A program made the position numbers and the translations under genes. Shown here one piece after another: positions 21,601 to 35,642 of a DNA stretch of 64,000 nucleotides. Source of the DNA: Sceloporus undulatus (Eukaryota > Chordata > Lepidosauria > Squamata > Phrynosomatidae); assembly GCF_019175285.1 (NCBI RefSeq), contig NC_056528.1, forward strand, positions 18,207,020-18,271,019. Direction: 5' to 3'. The stretch's first letter is position 1; each line of letters opens with the position of its first letter. The notes beneath the pieces are model-generated. The model was not told the DNA's origin. It made no database searches and was given only the letters and a program-made list of their open reading frames with translations.

Positions 21601-22177
21601 GATTTGAAGCCAACATAGACCTAAAGATGTCCTCATCCAAACTTTGGTCAGAGACTGAACCATAGTTTAATCTCTGTAGGAAAACACCTGCATTATCCAT
21701 TGTTTCCATACCATTCCTCTACTTTTCCACCTGGCTTCCAAATGTTGTTGTTGTTAACTGTTGTCAAGTTGGCTTCGACTCATGGTGACCCCAGGAATGA
21801 GATGCCTCCAAGCCTCCCTGTCCTCAATCACTTTGCTTGGGTCCTATAAACGCAGGGATGTTGTCTCCTTGGTTGAATCTATTCATCTCACATACAGCCT
21901 TCCTCTCTTTCTATGCTCTCCACTTTTCTAGCATGACTGCCTTTTCTAGTGAGTCATTTCTTCTCATGATGACTTTCCTAATGGATGCCTCATTTTCATT
22001 GTCCAGGGGAAGTACGGCCTGGAAGTCCCCTTCTTCTTCTTCAGCGCCATCTGCGTGGTGAACCTTATCTTTGCATATCTCATTCCTGAAACCAGAGGGA
22101 AGTCCTTGGAGCGGATAGAATCCTATTTCCGCACCGGGCGGAAATCGTTTCTGGAATCTTTCCGAGGACGTAGGTGA
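11037..22177 (+). CDS. SLC2A6: SLC2A6 / GLUT6, facilitative hexose transporter, ten coding exons
   Basis: Coding exons are 11037-11137, 12289-12451, 13195-13401, 15472-15571, 16708-16919, 17874-18026, 19547-19655, 20183-20350, 20781-20926 and 22007-22177 (TGA). Every junction is AG/GT and phases sum to 509 residues; human GLUT6 has 507. It is a 12-helix MFS sugar porter. Numbering from the ATC codon, it shows an N-terminal dileucine sorting motif (APLLSKEP), NDRLGRK at 106-112, GFAGG at 146-150, PNSPR at 218-222, [27 protein letters not shown] and PETRGKS at 480-486. An extracytoplasmic loop carries NSS and NGS sequons. GLUT6 is a class III, mainly intracellular transporter. Oddly, the codon aligned to the human initiator Met is ATC, and an in-frame TGA lies 18 bases upstream. 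Introns are packed with SINE, MITE and Bov-B pieces. Confidence 0.95.
11180..11392 (+). repeat. Sauria-type SINE in SLC2A6 intron 1
   Basis: Forward copy: GAGTGTTTGACTACGACTTT, GACTTTGGGCAAGTCACATT, GATCTTGCCAAGAAAACCCT, TTGGAAATGACTTGAAGGCA. Confidence 0.85.
11857..12081. repeat. Foldback MITE 'family B' in SLC2A6 intron 1
   Basis: TATAGCAGTTTGATTCCACT and AATCCTGGGATTTGTAGTTT on the left are mirrored by AAAGTGGTCTCAAACTGCTA at the right. The centre has diverged. Confidence 0.65.
12541..13136 (+). mobile_element. Bov-B (RTE) LINE 3' fragment in SLC2A6 intron 2
   Basis: Decayed coding homology to the end of the Bov-B reverse-transcriptase ORF is visible ([26 protein letters not shown], then [13 protein letters not shown]). 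The typical Bov-B 3' end GGGTCGCCATGAGCTGAGAT with a GACTCGAGGGTGGTTAACAA tail closes it. It is interrupted at about 12946-13066 by another repeat. Several stops break the frame; 5' sequence is missing. Confidence 0.8.
12946..13066 (+). repeat. 3' tail of a tRNA-SINE/LINE family inserted in the Bov-B fragment
   Basis: CCCAACTTGTTGGGGACAAT, TTGTAAACTGCTTAGGGAGT and AGCAGCATAGAAATGTG, then a TTGCTA repeat. The same tail, reversed, belongs to the tRNA-derived SINE at 33918-34137. Confidence 0.6.
13745..14125 (+). repeat. Dispersed repeat 'family D', near full length, SLC2A6 intron 3
   Basis: Runs from GGTTTCACAGATGAAAACCG through AGTAGCAGTTTGCTTTTG, AATAAGCTGAGGACAAATGG and GAAACTGGGACATTTTAAAG to CAGGACAGTTGGAAGGAATG. 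Confidence 0.72.
14516..14714. repeat. Tigger/pogo-like MITE 'family C', SLC2A6 intron 3
   Basis: Begins ACAGTGGAACCTTGGTATCC and ends GATATGGAGAGCCGACTG (mirror of the start). CTCAAGTCCCATTGTATACA and AAATGGCAAAATCAAGG are the internal hallmarks. Flanking TA fits mariner/pogo insertion. Confidence 0.7.
14985..15108 (-). repeat. Dispersed repeat 'family D' fragment cut by a SINE
   Basis: Reverse-oriented: TTTAAAATGTCCCAGTTTCT, TTTGTCCTCAGGTTACCCCA, AAGTGATTTGTACTCCATTA. It breaks off where the SINE at 15109 starts. Confidence 0.65.
15109..15284 (+). repeat. Sauria-type SINE, 5' truncated, SLC2A6 intron 3
   Basis: GACTCTGGAGAGCAAGGGTT, AACCTCCTCTGAACAAATCT and CCTTAGGGTCGCCATAAGTT, with a short AC tail. 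Confidence 0.82.
15336..15432. repeat. Half of a 'family B' foldback MITE
   Basis: Right arm only: AAACTACAAATCCCATTATT, GGATGGAGCCACGGCAGTTA and GGCAGTGTAGATGCACCT. It ends 40 bases before SLC2A6 exon 4. Confidence 0.65.
15627..16040. repeat. Foldback DNA element, about 414 bp, SLC2A6 intron 4
   Basis: Left end AGGCCTCATTCCCACTACAA and right end ATGTAGTGGGAATGGAGCCT are inverted copies. TCGGTTTTGGAGTCG near the left and TTCAAACCGGTTTGCTAAC near the right continue the arms. The centre is unique, CpG-containing and non-coding. Confidence 0.65.
17012..17445 (+). repeat. Sauria-type SINE interrupted by a foldback MITE, SLC2A6 intron 5
   Basis: The head (GTAGTGGTTTGAGTGTTGGA) stops at 17046 and resumes at 17281 (AAGACTCTGGAGACCAGAGT) after the inserted element. 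It then runs to TTAGGGTTGCCATAAGTGGG. Confidence 0.85.
17047..17280. mobile_element. 234-bp foldback MITE inside the SINE
   Basis: Left end GGGCCCAAACAGACAGGCCA is mirrored by the right end TGGCCTGTCTGTTTGGGCCC. The inversion continues through most of the unit (left AGCTGCTTTGGGTCACTTTG, right CAAAGTGACCAGAAGCAGCT) to a centre at CAGTCCTAAGGACTGG. No coding capacity. A TA-type duplication is possible but not certain. Confidence 0.85.
17608..17835. repeat. Tigger/pogo-like MITE 'family C', SLC2A6 intron 5
   Basis: ATAGTCAGCCCGCCATATCA at one end, CAAACCTTGATTTTGCCCAT and GACACTATTTTACTACGCCA inside, and ACACCAAGGGCCCAGTGTAT at the other end. It stops about 40 bases before exon 6. Confidence 0.7.
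18136..18285. repeat. hAT-like foldback MITE scrap, SLC2A6 intron 6
   Basis: AGGGCAGGGCTGGAAATACA on the left is mirrored by TGTTTCCCAGTCCTGTTCTA on the right around CCCCCACTATTGGCTATGC. Confidence 0.55.
18653..18681. repeat. CT microsatellite
   Basis: About 14 CT units in SLC2A6 intron 6. Confidence 0.9.
18719..18974 (+). repeat. Dispersed repeat 'family D', forward copy of an inverted pair
   Basis: CATCTGTGGCCAAGCAATAT, TCAGAGTGTGGTCAAGATGG, AACCTACTGGGAAGGGTCTC and TTTTGCATTTTGAACCCAG. Confidence 0.7.
18975..19300 (-). repeat. Dispersed repeat 'family D', reverse copy of an inverted pair
   Basis: GGCCAGGACAGTCTGAATTA, TTTTAAAATGTCTCTGTTTC, TTGTCCTCAGCGTACTTCAA and CATCTGTGAAATGTTGGAGG. 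It abuts the forward copy, so about 580 bases of intron 6 can fold on themselves. Confidence 0.72.
19793..19841 (+). repeat. Sauria-type SINE tail fragment
   Basis: GCAAATCTTGCCAAGAAAAG, CCCATGATAGGTTCACC, then decayed tail. Confidence 0.6.
19975..20105 (+). repeat. Older tRNA-SINE (type without the Bov-B tail)
   Basis: TCAGCCTGGCCTACTCCACA and GACTGTTGTGAGGATAAAAG, the conserved body shared with the copies at 29279 and 40340. Confidence 0.55.
21009..21160. repeat. Possible decayed mariner-like MITE, SLC2A6 intron 9
   Basis: Starts ACAGTGGACCCTTCCCATCT, like the family C termini, but the rest diverges and no convincing right end was found. Confidence 0.35.
21161..21262 (-). repeat. Bov-B-tailed SINE fragment (5S-type body)
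   Basis: TCGACTTATGGTGACCCCAT, TCAGGCAAGGAATACTCAGA and GGTGGTTTTGACGGTTCCTT parallel the tail of the 5S-headed SINE at 44028. The head is missing. Confidence 0.5.
21743..21990 (-). mobile_element. Bov-B (RTE) LINE 3' fragment beside the last SLC2A6 exon
   Basis: Reverse strand reads as the decayed Bov-B ORF end ([18 protein letters not shown], then [12 protein letters not shown]) followed by the Bov-B 3' tail seen on + as TTGTTGTTAACTGTTGTCAA. It ends about 17 bases upstream of exon 10. Confidence 0.75.
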
Positions 22178-22817
22178 ACATTCAAACACTCATTGAGAAT
22201 GAGAGTGATATTGGTTGATCACTGTGGTGACTATTCCCTAAATGAACAGGTCTCAACCATCATGAAATGGAGAGGTACAGGGAGATATCACTCCTTTGCA
22301 TCTATTCGTATCGTTCAGATTGAGACAGAATACGGCAACTAAGAGACAGCAATACAAATCAAGATGCAGTTCGATGTCCCTTCCACGGTCTTATCCCTGC
22401 TCCTTCAGTTACAAGGTGGCAACAGTGACACTGACCTATCTTACAAGGTTGTCGTAAGCATCACGAATATAACGTAGCACTTTGAACCATGTAAAGACTA
22501 TATAAAGTTGAAGCAATATGTATTACAGAGTCACAGAAAAACAGGAACAGCACTTGTGTGGCCCTTACACAGAACCGTGGTTTTCTGGACAAATATCTCC
22601 CTGCCCAAACGAACACATCTGCATTGACTAAATAACATTACAGCCTTATACTTTTCTACTCACAAGTAAGTGCACTGAGTTAAGTCAGTTGGTGGGTATA
22701 GTTATGAGGGCAATGAGTGTATTACCCTCAGAATAAGAATCATCCCCCCCATGAAATGTTTCTTCAGTCTCCAGTTTTCTGGCATTGCAGAGTGAGGCAC
22801 TGGAAATTGTTCACACT
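22178..22817 (+). other. SLC2A6: Probable SLC2A6 3' UTR and flank
   Basis: No canonical AATAAA on the + strand was found in the first several hundred bases after the stop, so the transcript end is not resolved. The CATGTAAAGACTATATAAAG stretch near 22490 is a weak candidate. Confidence 0.3.
22431..22510 (+). repeat. Tail of an older tRNA-SINE
   Basis: TGACCTATCTTACAAGGTTG and GTAGCACTTTGAACCATGTA resemble the body and tail of the 29279 copy. It lies in the probable SLC2A6 3' flank. Confidence 0.45.
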
Positions 22818-22908
22818 TTGTTGTTGTGTGACTTCAAGTTGTTTCTGACTTATGGCAACCCTAAGGCAAACATATCATGGGGTTTTCTTGGCAAGATTTG
22901 TTTAGAGA
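22818..22908 (-). repeat. Sauria-type SINE tail, truncated by the next element
   Basis: TTGTTGTTGTGTGACTTCAA, TTATGGCAACCCTAAGGCAA and TCTTGGCAAGATTTGTTTAG. It stops just before the MITE at 22920. Confidence 0.8.
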
Positions 22909-22919
22909 AGGCATACTTA

Positions 22920-23142
22920 CCTAGTGCAGAAATAATGCACTTTGGCACCACTTTAGCTGCCATGGCTCAATGCTAAGGAATTCTGGCAATTGTAGTTTTG
23001 TGAGATGTGAGTTCTCCAAGAGTTCTGCAAGAGAGGTCTGGTGCCACAACAGACAACAATTCCCACTATTCCATAGCATTGAGCCGAGGCAGGAAAAGTG
23101 GTGTCGAACCGCATTATTTCTGCAGTGCAGATGCACCCGTGG
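22920..23142. repeat. Foldback MITE 'family B', full length
   Basis: Left arm TAGTGCAGAAATAATGCACT with GGCACCACTTTAGCTGCCAT. Right arm AAAGTGGTGTCGAACCGCAT then TTTCTGCAGTGCAGATGCAC. The inner arms CAATTGTAGTTTTGTGAG and CAATTCCCACTATTCCATAG are the diverged middle. Confidence 0.78.
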
Positions 23143-23262
23143 TCCAACATTAAAACCACTACACTCCACTGGCTCCCGTTCATGCCTTAAACTCTTCTGT
23201 TTGTTGTGTTCATATTCCCTTGGTAACTTGCTTTTACTTTTAGCAGGAACATCACGTACTGT

Positions 23263-23310
23263 GTAGTAGTAGTAATAGTAGTAGTACTAGTATTAGTAAT
23301 AATAATAATA
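23263..23310. repeat. TAG/TAA trinucleotide repeat
   Basis: Interrupted TAG triplets pass into pure AAT triplets. Confidence 0.85.
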
Positions 23311-23317
23311 ATTGAAA

Positions 23318-23508
23318 GCATCAGCTCCTGCTAAAGGGACTTTCCAGAGCTGTTCAACATTGGACTTGCCTGTCCTGGGAGCTGGTGGGCTCACCTTTCT
23401 TGCAGCTTTTAAAACAAAGATTAAATGGCCACCTCTTGGGTTGCTTTTATGGCAGAGGGATGGGTTACATGGCCCTTGGAGTCCTTTCCATCTCAATGGT
23501 ATTTTTCC
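23318..23508 (+). repeat. CR1/L3-like LINE 3' remnant (tentative)
   Basis: TTTCCAGAGCTGTTCAACAT, AAAACAAAGATTAAATGGCC and TGGCCCTTGGAGTCCTTTCC match the general layout of CR1-clade 3' ends. Confidence 0.45.
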
Positions 23509-23891
23509 TAAAACAATATTAAGTCAAAACAAAACAAAAAACCCATCACATCCTCTTCCACATGCAAAAATTGGGCTTCATAAAAACATGCACTCCTCCT
23601 TTTCCCCCCTTCCATTGCACATCACGTTCTTTAGGAGCAAAGAGACATTTGGAGATATACAAAGAGACACATACCCAACAGGTGTAGCAAAGAGCCTTTG
23701 AAACCACACATTTAATACCAGAGGTAGAATGGTCTTTTTATTCACTGCATACACAAGAGAGGCTCAACTTAGGCAGTTGCTGAAAAGGAGAGTTGCCAAG
23801 GGAATCTACATTTCATATCAATCAATAAATACAAAAACCAATTTCCTCTGACTGAATCTGTTTGGGCAGAACTGGTTCCCCTGGTCACCAT

Positions 23892-24048
23892 TCCCCCTAA
23901 ATCAGAGATTCCCAAACTTTGGTCCTCTATTTGTTTTGGACTTCAGCTCCCAGAAGCCCAGCTAGCTTATCCAATCATCAAGGATTCTGGGAGTTGAAGT
24001 CCAAAAGATCTGGAGGGCTGACGTTTGGGAACCTCTGCTCTAAATAAA
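23892..24048. repeat. hAT-like foldback MITE 'family E'
   Basis: GATTCCCAAACTTTGGTCCT on the left is mirrored by GACGTTTGGGAACCTCTGCT. GTTTTGGACTTCAGCTCCCA is mirrored by TGGGAGTTGAAGTCCAAAAG. Confidence 0.75.
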
Positions 24049-24595
24049 AGAGATGGGGATGCAATATAAAGCTATGGCTCAATTGTTTGACAAGAAGGGA
24101 GTGATGCCAAATTTTATTTGACCAGTTGTCTAAGAGTCGGTTGCATGCCAAGACTAAGACTTGGTGGAGGAAAGCAAAGCCAGGTCTGTAACTGAGCCAT
24201 CAGCTTGAGACATATGGGAGTTGTAGTCCAAGTCAGTGGAAAATGAAATTTGGTTGACTCCAACACAGACCCAAGAGCTCCTAAACAAAATGGCGGCTAT
24301 TTCACGTAAACCGACACGGGTATCCTCTTCTTCTTTAACAATGAGACAAGAATTTACGGCTCTTGTCCCAACAACATATCAACTGCTTAGTTAGTTGAAT
24401 CTCATCAAATACATACATCAGTCAGTTCAGTTGTCCATAAAAAAAAAAAGACATGCTTGAATGCAAGTACTAGCTCTGGTTAGAGACAATCATTCCTTAG
24501 CTTGCAACCCATTGCTTGATCCCAACTAGAGTAACCTCTAGTTACTACCTCAGCAAGGATATGGAGGACTGGGTGTTTTGGAAGTCTCTCATTCA

Positions 24596-24646
24596 TATGG
24601 TCACTATAAGTCGAATCCAACTTGAAGACAAGTGACAACAACATAT
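24596..24646 (+). repeat. Bov-B/Sauria tail fragment
   Basis: TGGTCACTATAAGTCGAATC and CAACTTGAAGACAAGTGACA, then CAACAAC. Confidence 0.55.
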
Positions 24647-24804
24647 GAATCCGGCAATGTGTCTCCATTTAATGAAAGAATATGTTCCAGATGTTCATTC
24701 TCTTGTGCATCCTGACCTCTAGGGATGCATTGCAACACTACAGCAGGAAGGACAAATTGTCACATGCCGCTCCATCAACTAAGTCTACAGCTTAATTGTG
24801 AAAC

Positions 24805-24805
24805 C

Positions 24806-24856
<51 letters not shown>
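24805..24856. repeat. TATC microsatellite ending in an assembly gap
   Basis: At least twelve TATC units run directly into ten undetermined bases at 24857-24866. The true length is unknown. Confidence 0.95.
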
Positions 24857-24866
24857 NNNNNNNNNN
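24857..24866. other. Assembly gap (10 N)
   Basis: Ten N characters following the TATC array. The size is a placeholder. Confidence 0.99.
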
Positions 24867-26613
24867 CTTAGAGGTAGGTCCTATGAGCTCAGTAGGACTT
24901 TGTCCTAGGAAAGCAGACATAGGATTGCTGCCTAATTATCATTTCCTTTCAGTTCCCAAACAAACACACATTTCTCTTCCTAAAGAGAAAGAATGACCTA
25001 ATGCTTAAGAAAAACCAACACTTTCTGGGGGGAGGAAGGAGGATATTCCACATCCAAAGAGAAACGATCCCTACCAGAATGGTCTTAAATATAACATCAA
25101 AACAAATTACAGTTAAAGTATTCTGTTTTCCCAAGGCAACTTCGAGGATGAAGAAGCAATAATAAGTTAAACATATAAATAGAGAGAGGGGAGAAGAACT
25201 AGATAGGGAAGAGTGAGAAGGTAAGGACCTGGTGACAAGGAGCATCGCCCCCAGTTTTAAAAAGCTTTAAGGGATGTTGCATTAAGGCAGGGTTGAGTAG
25301 GCTTCAGGCTTGTGGGATCCACTTTCTTTTCTTTATGAAACCCCTGAGATCCACCCAACAGAGCCTGGTACCAAAGGCTGAACACATTCAATTGTATAAC
25401 TGTGTTGTCAGGCATTTTCACCCATTAGTTACCAAAATGGGAATGACGCTCATCCCAAACACTCAATGCCCCCAGTATTTAGGGTGAGAAAGGAATCTGT
25501 TTTGTTCTTGCCATTATTAAACCACCAGTACTCAGAAATCCTTGGTGACCAGTTCCAAATGTTCAACCAGGAGATGGATATCTAGTTGTTGCCCCGTCCC
25601 CGCTCATGTTACTTCGGATTATCTTTGGTGCATTACAGTAGTGTCTGACTACTATAATGCACCCCAAAATGTGCCTTATTTGTGCCATATTATTATTGTA
25701 TTGACAAAGTTTCCTGACATTCATTGTGGACCAGCAGCCTATGGCTTGTGAACTGGTACTGGTCTGGAGAGACCATTTTGAGGAGCACCGATCTACGCAA
25801 TGCAAGAATGGCAGGCGGAGGGGACTTTTCTCCAACCGCTGAGACACACTTGACCTTGCTGGTATGAAATGGTATGAAAAGTTCTCCTCTTTTTCTGTTG
25901 AAAAGCAAATGCCAAGGGTTTTCAAGTTACTTCCTGTTGCAAAGCAAAACACATCTCACAAAATCAGCACACAGTTTTGTCAACATCTATAGTTCCTAAA
26001 GGACCACATCGGCGAAAAGAACTCAGACTTGTGCAGAAAGATAGACTTTCATCCTTTGGAGGCGATGGGATGTGGGGAAAAAGATATCAAAATAAACCCC
26101 TGAAGTTCACAGTACTAAGATATCATCCAGCAGAACAAATGCTCCATCAATGGTTCTGTGACTGAGAATTCTTCTTTGGTGCCGACTTTCCCCCCAAATG
26201 GTGTCCAAAACAACTTCTTCTTGACTCCCTGGACAAAAGTTAAGAGCTAGAGTACAGCACCTAGATGGTCTTGGACGCACAAGTATTAAGTTGCAAGAAC
26301 TGTATTGGAGGCTTTTTACCAGGGAGTATATGTTATATATCACAGTGATGTGGTGGAGTATTGTGCCCTGTTTGGTTCTGATCCAACCTGAGAATGGAGC
26401 AGGACAGAGCTGCAGCATAGAAGATTCACAGTGTTGTATTAATCTTTTAAAAATGTTGTGAGGAGAGAGGAGCGGGAATGTCTTCCATTTGCACTCCTCT
26501 AGCTTGGAACTGGAGTCTGGAGAGTCTTATAGTCTCAAGGCTAGATCTACCATCCATTTACTTTCACAGTGTTGCAGTGAGGAGCGAAGGAGGGTTACGG
26601 TCCTCAAAAGGAT

Positions 26614-32050
<5,437 letters not shown>

Positions 32051-32300
32051 CCTGGCCCTCTTTCCCCTTGCCTTCTGCAGCAACAGCACCCCCCTCCAGC
32101 CTTGCAAAGGATCCTAGTCCTCAATGCATCCTTGCGCACAAAGCTCCTGCATTGCAAAGCCTGTCTTGCTCCTTTCTGTGCAATTCAGGTTGACAATGGA
32201 AAGAGCACCGCCTCCTCCAGAGCTGGTCCCCCCCTCCACTCTCCTCCTTTTGCAATGCATTCTGGGTCCCCCTCCCTTGAGGGCATGGGCTTTGGCCTGA
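32051..32300 (-). promoter_or_regulatory. CACFD1: Probable CACFD1 5' UTR and promoter region
   Basis: Upstream of the initiator ATG the sequence is pyrimidine-rich on + (so A/G-rich in the transcript) and moderately GC-rich up to the MITE at 32302. There is no TATA box and only a few CpG. Assigned by position. Confidence 0.4.
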
Positions 32301-32301
32301 G

Positions 32302-32452
32302 TGCATCTACACTGTAGTTAATGCAGTTTGACACCACTTTGAGTGTTGTAGTTCTGTCCTATGGAATCTGGATTTGTATATCTTTGCAAGGTCTTCAGCC
32401 TTCTCTGTCAAAGTTGGTGCTTCGCCAAACTACAAATCTCAGGATTCTGGTC
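32302..32452. repeat. Foldback MITE 'family B', left part
   Basis: GTGCATCTACACTGTAGTTA, AATGCAGTTTGACACCACTT and CGCCAAACTACAAATCTCAG. Confidence 0.75.
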
Positions 32453-32630
32453 GAATCTAGATAAAAGCACATACAAAGACACGAGGAAAAAAATGTGCCT
32501 GAGAGAAATAAAAGAAGCTTAGACAATAATGTTTGGCAAATTAGAAGGCTATAGAAAAAGAGAAACTGATTCAAAGAAGCCACAGTCCTGAGTTTGCAAG
32601 ACTTGATGCCATTCATAGGGTCACAATGGG

Positions 32631-32830
32631 TGCATCTACACTGTGCAAATAATGCGGTTTGGCACCACTTTTACGTGCTGTAGCTCCATCCTATAGAATC
32701 CTGGGATGTGTAGCTTTGCAAGGTCTCCAGCCTTCTCTGCCAAAGAGTGCCTCCCCAAACTACAAATCCCAGGATTTTGGAGGATGCAAGTGGTGTCTAA
32801 CTACATGATTTCGATAGTTTAAATGCACTC
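32631..32830. repeat. Foldback MITE 'family B', nearly complete
   Basis: GTGCATCTACACTGTGCAAA and GCGGTTTGGCACCACTTTTA are mirrored by GTGGTGTCTAACTACATGAT and TTAAATGCACTC. The middle has AACTACAAATCCCAGGATTT. Confidence 0.78.
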
Positions 32831-32883
32831 TCGGTCCCCACTGATTCATCTATAAACTTCTGTTTTTAAGTGGTGGAGTCTTA

Positions 32884-33165
32884 GTTCTTGTGTGCCTTCA
32901 AGTCGTTTCCGACTTAGGTGACCCTAAAATATGACCCTGTCATATTTTGGCCACATCATGAGAAGGCAGGACCCACTAGGAAAGGCAATGATGCTAGGAA
33001 AGTAGAAAGAGAGGAAGACTGCATGCCAGATGAATAGACTCAATCATGGAAGCAAGGAGGACTGACCAGCAAGACCTGAGCAGAGCGGCTGAGGATGAGA
33101 GGTCTTGGAGGTGGTCTCATTCATGTTGTCTCCATGAGTCAAAGTCATCTTGAAGGCAACAAACA
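32884..33165 (+). mobile_element. Bov-B 3' fragment preceded by a reverse SINE tail
   Basis: 32884-32925 is a reverse SINE tail (TGTGTGCCTTCAAGTCGTTT). From 32934 the + strand resembles the Bov-B ORF end (CATATTTTGGCCACATCATG, GAAGGCAGGACCCACTAGGA) and finishes in a Bov-B 3' tail near GAGTCAAAGTCATCTTGAAG. Confidence 0.65.
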
Positions 33166-33398
33166 ATGTACAAAGAGTCTGCTTTCTGTCATCCAGAGAT
33201 GCTATGCCTTGCTTAATTTTGAAGCCATTTCCTCCTCTTTATCTACAAGACAATATTGAGTTGCCCCCAAAGAGGGGTCTCTAGGAATCCCCTTTTTGGT
33301 TTTACCCCTCTTGTAATGCCCTCTCCCTGTACTTGCCTTTTGAGAAAGGGGCAGAGAAAGAAATGACCAGTTTGGGAGCTGGAATAATACATGTACAG

Positions 33399-33602
33399 CC
33401 AGCCCTAAATATTCACAGCATCCATGATTTGAAAATATTTTTAAAATACATAAATTCCAAACCGAAAACCTTGATTTTGCCATTTTATACAAGGGAACCA
33501 TTTTACTCTGACACTGTATTTAGCGGGACTTGAACATCCATGGATTTGGGTATCCATGGGGCGGAGGTCCTGGTACCAAACCCCAGTGGCTACCAAGGAC
33601 CA
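33399..33602. repeat. Tigger/pogo-like MITE 'family C'
   Basis: ACAGCCAGCCCTAAATATTC at one end, AAAACCTTGATTTTGCCATT and AGCGGGACTTGAACATCCAT inside, and TGGCTACCAAGGACCAG at the other end. Confidence 0.72.
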
Positions 33603-33917
33603 GATTTTTATTTTTCATGTGCAGTTGGACACAAATTGTGCAATGGGTGGGAAAATGTGCAGTTTGAAAATGATAATGTGCAGACGGGAAAAAAGGAAGG
33701 CAAGTTGCACAAATGACATGTTTACCGAGCAATTAAATGACAGCATTGATCCGCATTTATGAGTTGTTGCATGCCTTCCTCTCTAGGACTTCGGTCCCTG
33801 GAATTCCTAACCATATTGGTTGGGATTTTGGGGAGTTAAATTCCAAAATATGTGGCCTGCCCTCTGAGTAATGGAGTCTGGAGTGGCGTTCTAGCAAGGC
33901 TTTGGAGGCTAACCCCT

Positions 33918-34137
33918 CTCTTCAAGCTTCATTTATATACCGCTTCATACCGCCTAAGCAGTGTCTAAGCGGTTTACAACTATAAGCTAATTTGCCCCCA
34001 ACAGTCTGGGTACTCATTTTAGCGACCTCCTTGGAAGGATGCAAGCCTGAGTCGAGCTTGAGCCCTTTTGCTGGTCTTGAACTCGCAACCTTGTGGTTTT
34101 GCAGTACAGGCATTTAACCACTGCGCCACCAGGGCTC
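33918..34137 (-). repeat. tRNA-derived SINE with a LINE-like tail
   Basis: On the minus strand the head reads GAGCCCTGGTGGCGCAGTGG with a B-box-like GGTTGCGAGTTCAAGACC. The tail on + is TTATATACCGCTTCATACCG. It shares that tail with 12946-13066 and is unrelated to the Bov-B tail of the Sauria SINEs. Confidence 0.72.
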
Positions 34138-34340
34138 CTCTCTTTCAGTGGACCTTCTAGGATCCAGTCTCAGAGGGCCCACTTTGAGAGCAAGAGATTA
34201 GAGCCATTCTAGGAGGCAACTCAGACAGCTGGCCATCTGAGTTTTGATGGCTAGAGTGGCTTCTGAGTGTCCTCCTAAGGAATTACTGCACTCTGTGCTT
34301 GGAAGCCTAGAATGCAATGCACCGTCAAGGGAAGCAGTGC

Positions 34341-34343
34341 AGA

Positions 34344-34385
<42 letters not shown>
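34341..34385. repeat. AAT microsatellite
   Basis: About thirteen perfect AAT/ATA triplets. Confidence 0.9.
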
Positions 34386-34386
<1 letters not shown>

Positions 34387-34639
34387 TTATATTCAGTTCT
34401 TTTCCCAGAACTGGGACTCTTAGCGGCATCATGACATTCAAAAACAGAACAATTTAAAACGTAGAAAAAAATACATTAAAAAGGAATTAAATTATGACAA
34501 TATTAAAACAGATAGTTACTAAAAGAATTAAACATTTTAATATATGTATACACACACACACACACATATATATTAAACTGTATCAGATTTTTAAAACGGT
34601 ACATAATGCAATTTGTCACTGCTTTCACTGTGCATTTAT

Positions 34640-34873
34640 ACAGTCAGCCCTCTCTGTACCCACGGATTCTTTATCCACACATTCAACTATCCATGGTTTG
34701 AAAATACTTCAAAATAATACAGATTCCAAAAGGAAACCTTGATTTGGCCATTTTATTTAAGGGACACCATTTCACTATGCCACTGTATTTAGTGGGACTT
34801 GAGCATCCATGCGTTTTGTTATCCATGGGGGATCCTGGAACCAAACCCCAGCGGATGCCAAGGGACCACTGCA
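34640..34873. repeat. Tigger/pogo-like MITE 'family C'
   Basis: ACAGTCAGCCCTCTCTGTAC, AAACCTTGATTTGGCCATTT and GTGGGACTTGAGCATCCATG, ending CCAAGGGACCACTGCAG (mirror of the start). Confidence 0.78.
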
Positions 34874-35463
34874 GTTTTGTGAGCTATTTAGCCTTCTCGG
34901 GGATTATTCACACATTTTGTTTTGCGATGCAACTATGTGAATCATTTCACTCATGCATTCCCGATTTGTTGTTTGCACTATTTTTCTTTATCAGATCTTC
35001 ATCGCTGCGAGTTCTGTAGCTCCTACGTGTCAGAACTGTGAAGAAAGAGGGAGTCAGTGATGCACATGTATCCGGAACAAAAATAACATCTACCATAGAT
35101 GAATGAATCTTTGCTCAACTTCTACAGACCTTGGAAAGTTGCGGGGATGAATGATGAAGAGCTGGCCGGCCGGCCAGCAGCTGTGAGTGCAGGAGTGTTC
35201 AGGTAGAGGAATTTAATGTTCCATGAAAGCCATATAATGGGCTCATTTTGAGATTCTAATAACAGACTCATTTTGAGATTCCAGAAGTGGAAACCTGTGT
35301 AAGATTTATAGTAGCTTGAACAGGGAAGGAAAGCCTAAGCACCTCACCCTGTCTTGTTGAAAGAATTCATTGGCATTTGGTTATTAATTATTAAGATATT
35401 TATATCACATCTATATTTAAAATCTCAAGGACTACAATAAAACCAATTTCGACTTCTTTGTTA

Positions 35464-35642
35464 CTGTTGTGCGCCTTCCATTCACAGCCTAAGGCCATCG
35501 TACCAAGTTTCTTCAGAGAGGGTTTGCTATTGCCATTGTCTAAGGCTTACCGAAGGTCACCCAATGGGTTTCCATGGCTGAATGGGGATTTGAACCCTGG
35601 TTGCGTAGTCCAAAGTTCAAATGACGATGCTATACTGGCTGT
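35464..35642 (-). repeat. Sauria-type SINE, divergent
   Basis: TGTTGTGCGCCTTCCATTCA, AAGGTCACCCAATGGGTTTC and ATTTGAACCCTGGTTGCGTA. Confidence 0.75.

Larger units (their letters stand above)
23720..26613 (-). other. CACFD1: Probable CACFD1 3' UTR
   Basis: Reading on the minus strand from the stop at 26614, the first strong AATAAA lies at 23737-23742 (plus GTCTTTTTATTCACTGC), giving a UTR of about 2.9 kb. The stretch is mostly unique, with a MITE at 23892 and an assembly gap. Nearer signals cannot be excluded. Confidence 0.4.

Noticed and set aside
33918-34137. tRNA gene on the minus strand
   Set aside because: Only a diverged tRNA-like promoter region followed by a LINE-like tail; no complete cloverleaf.
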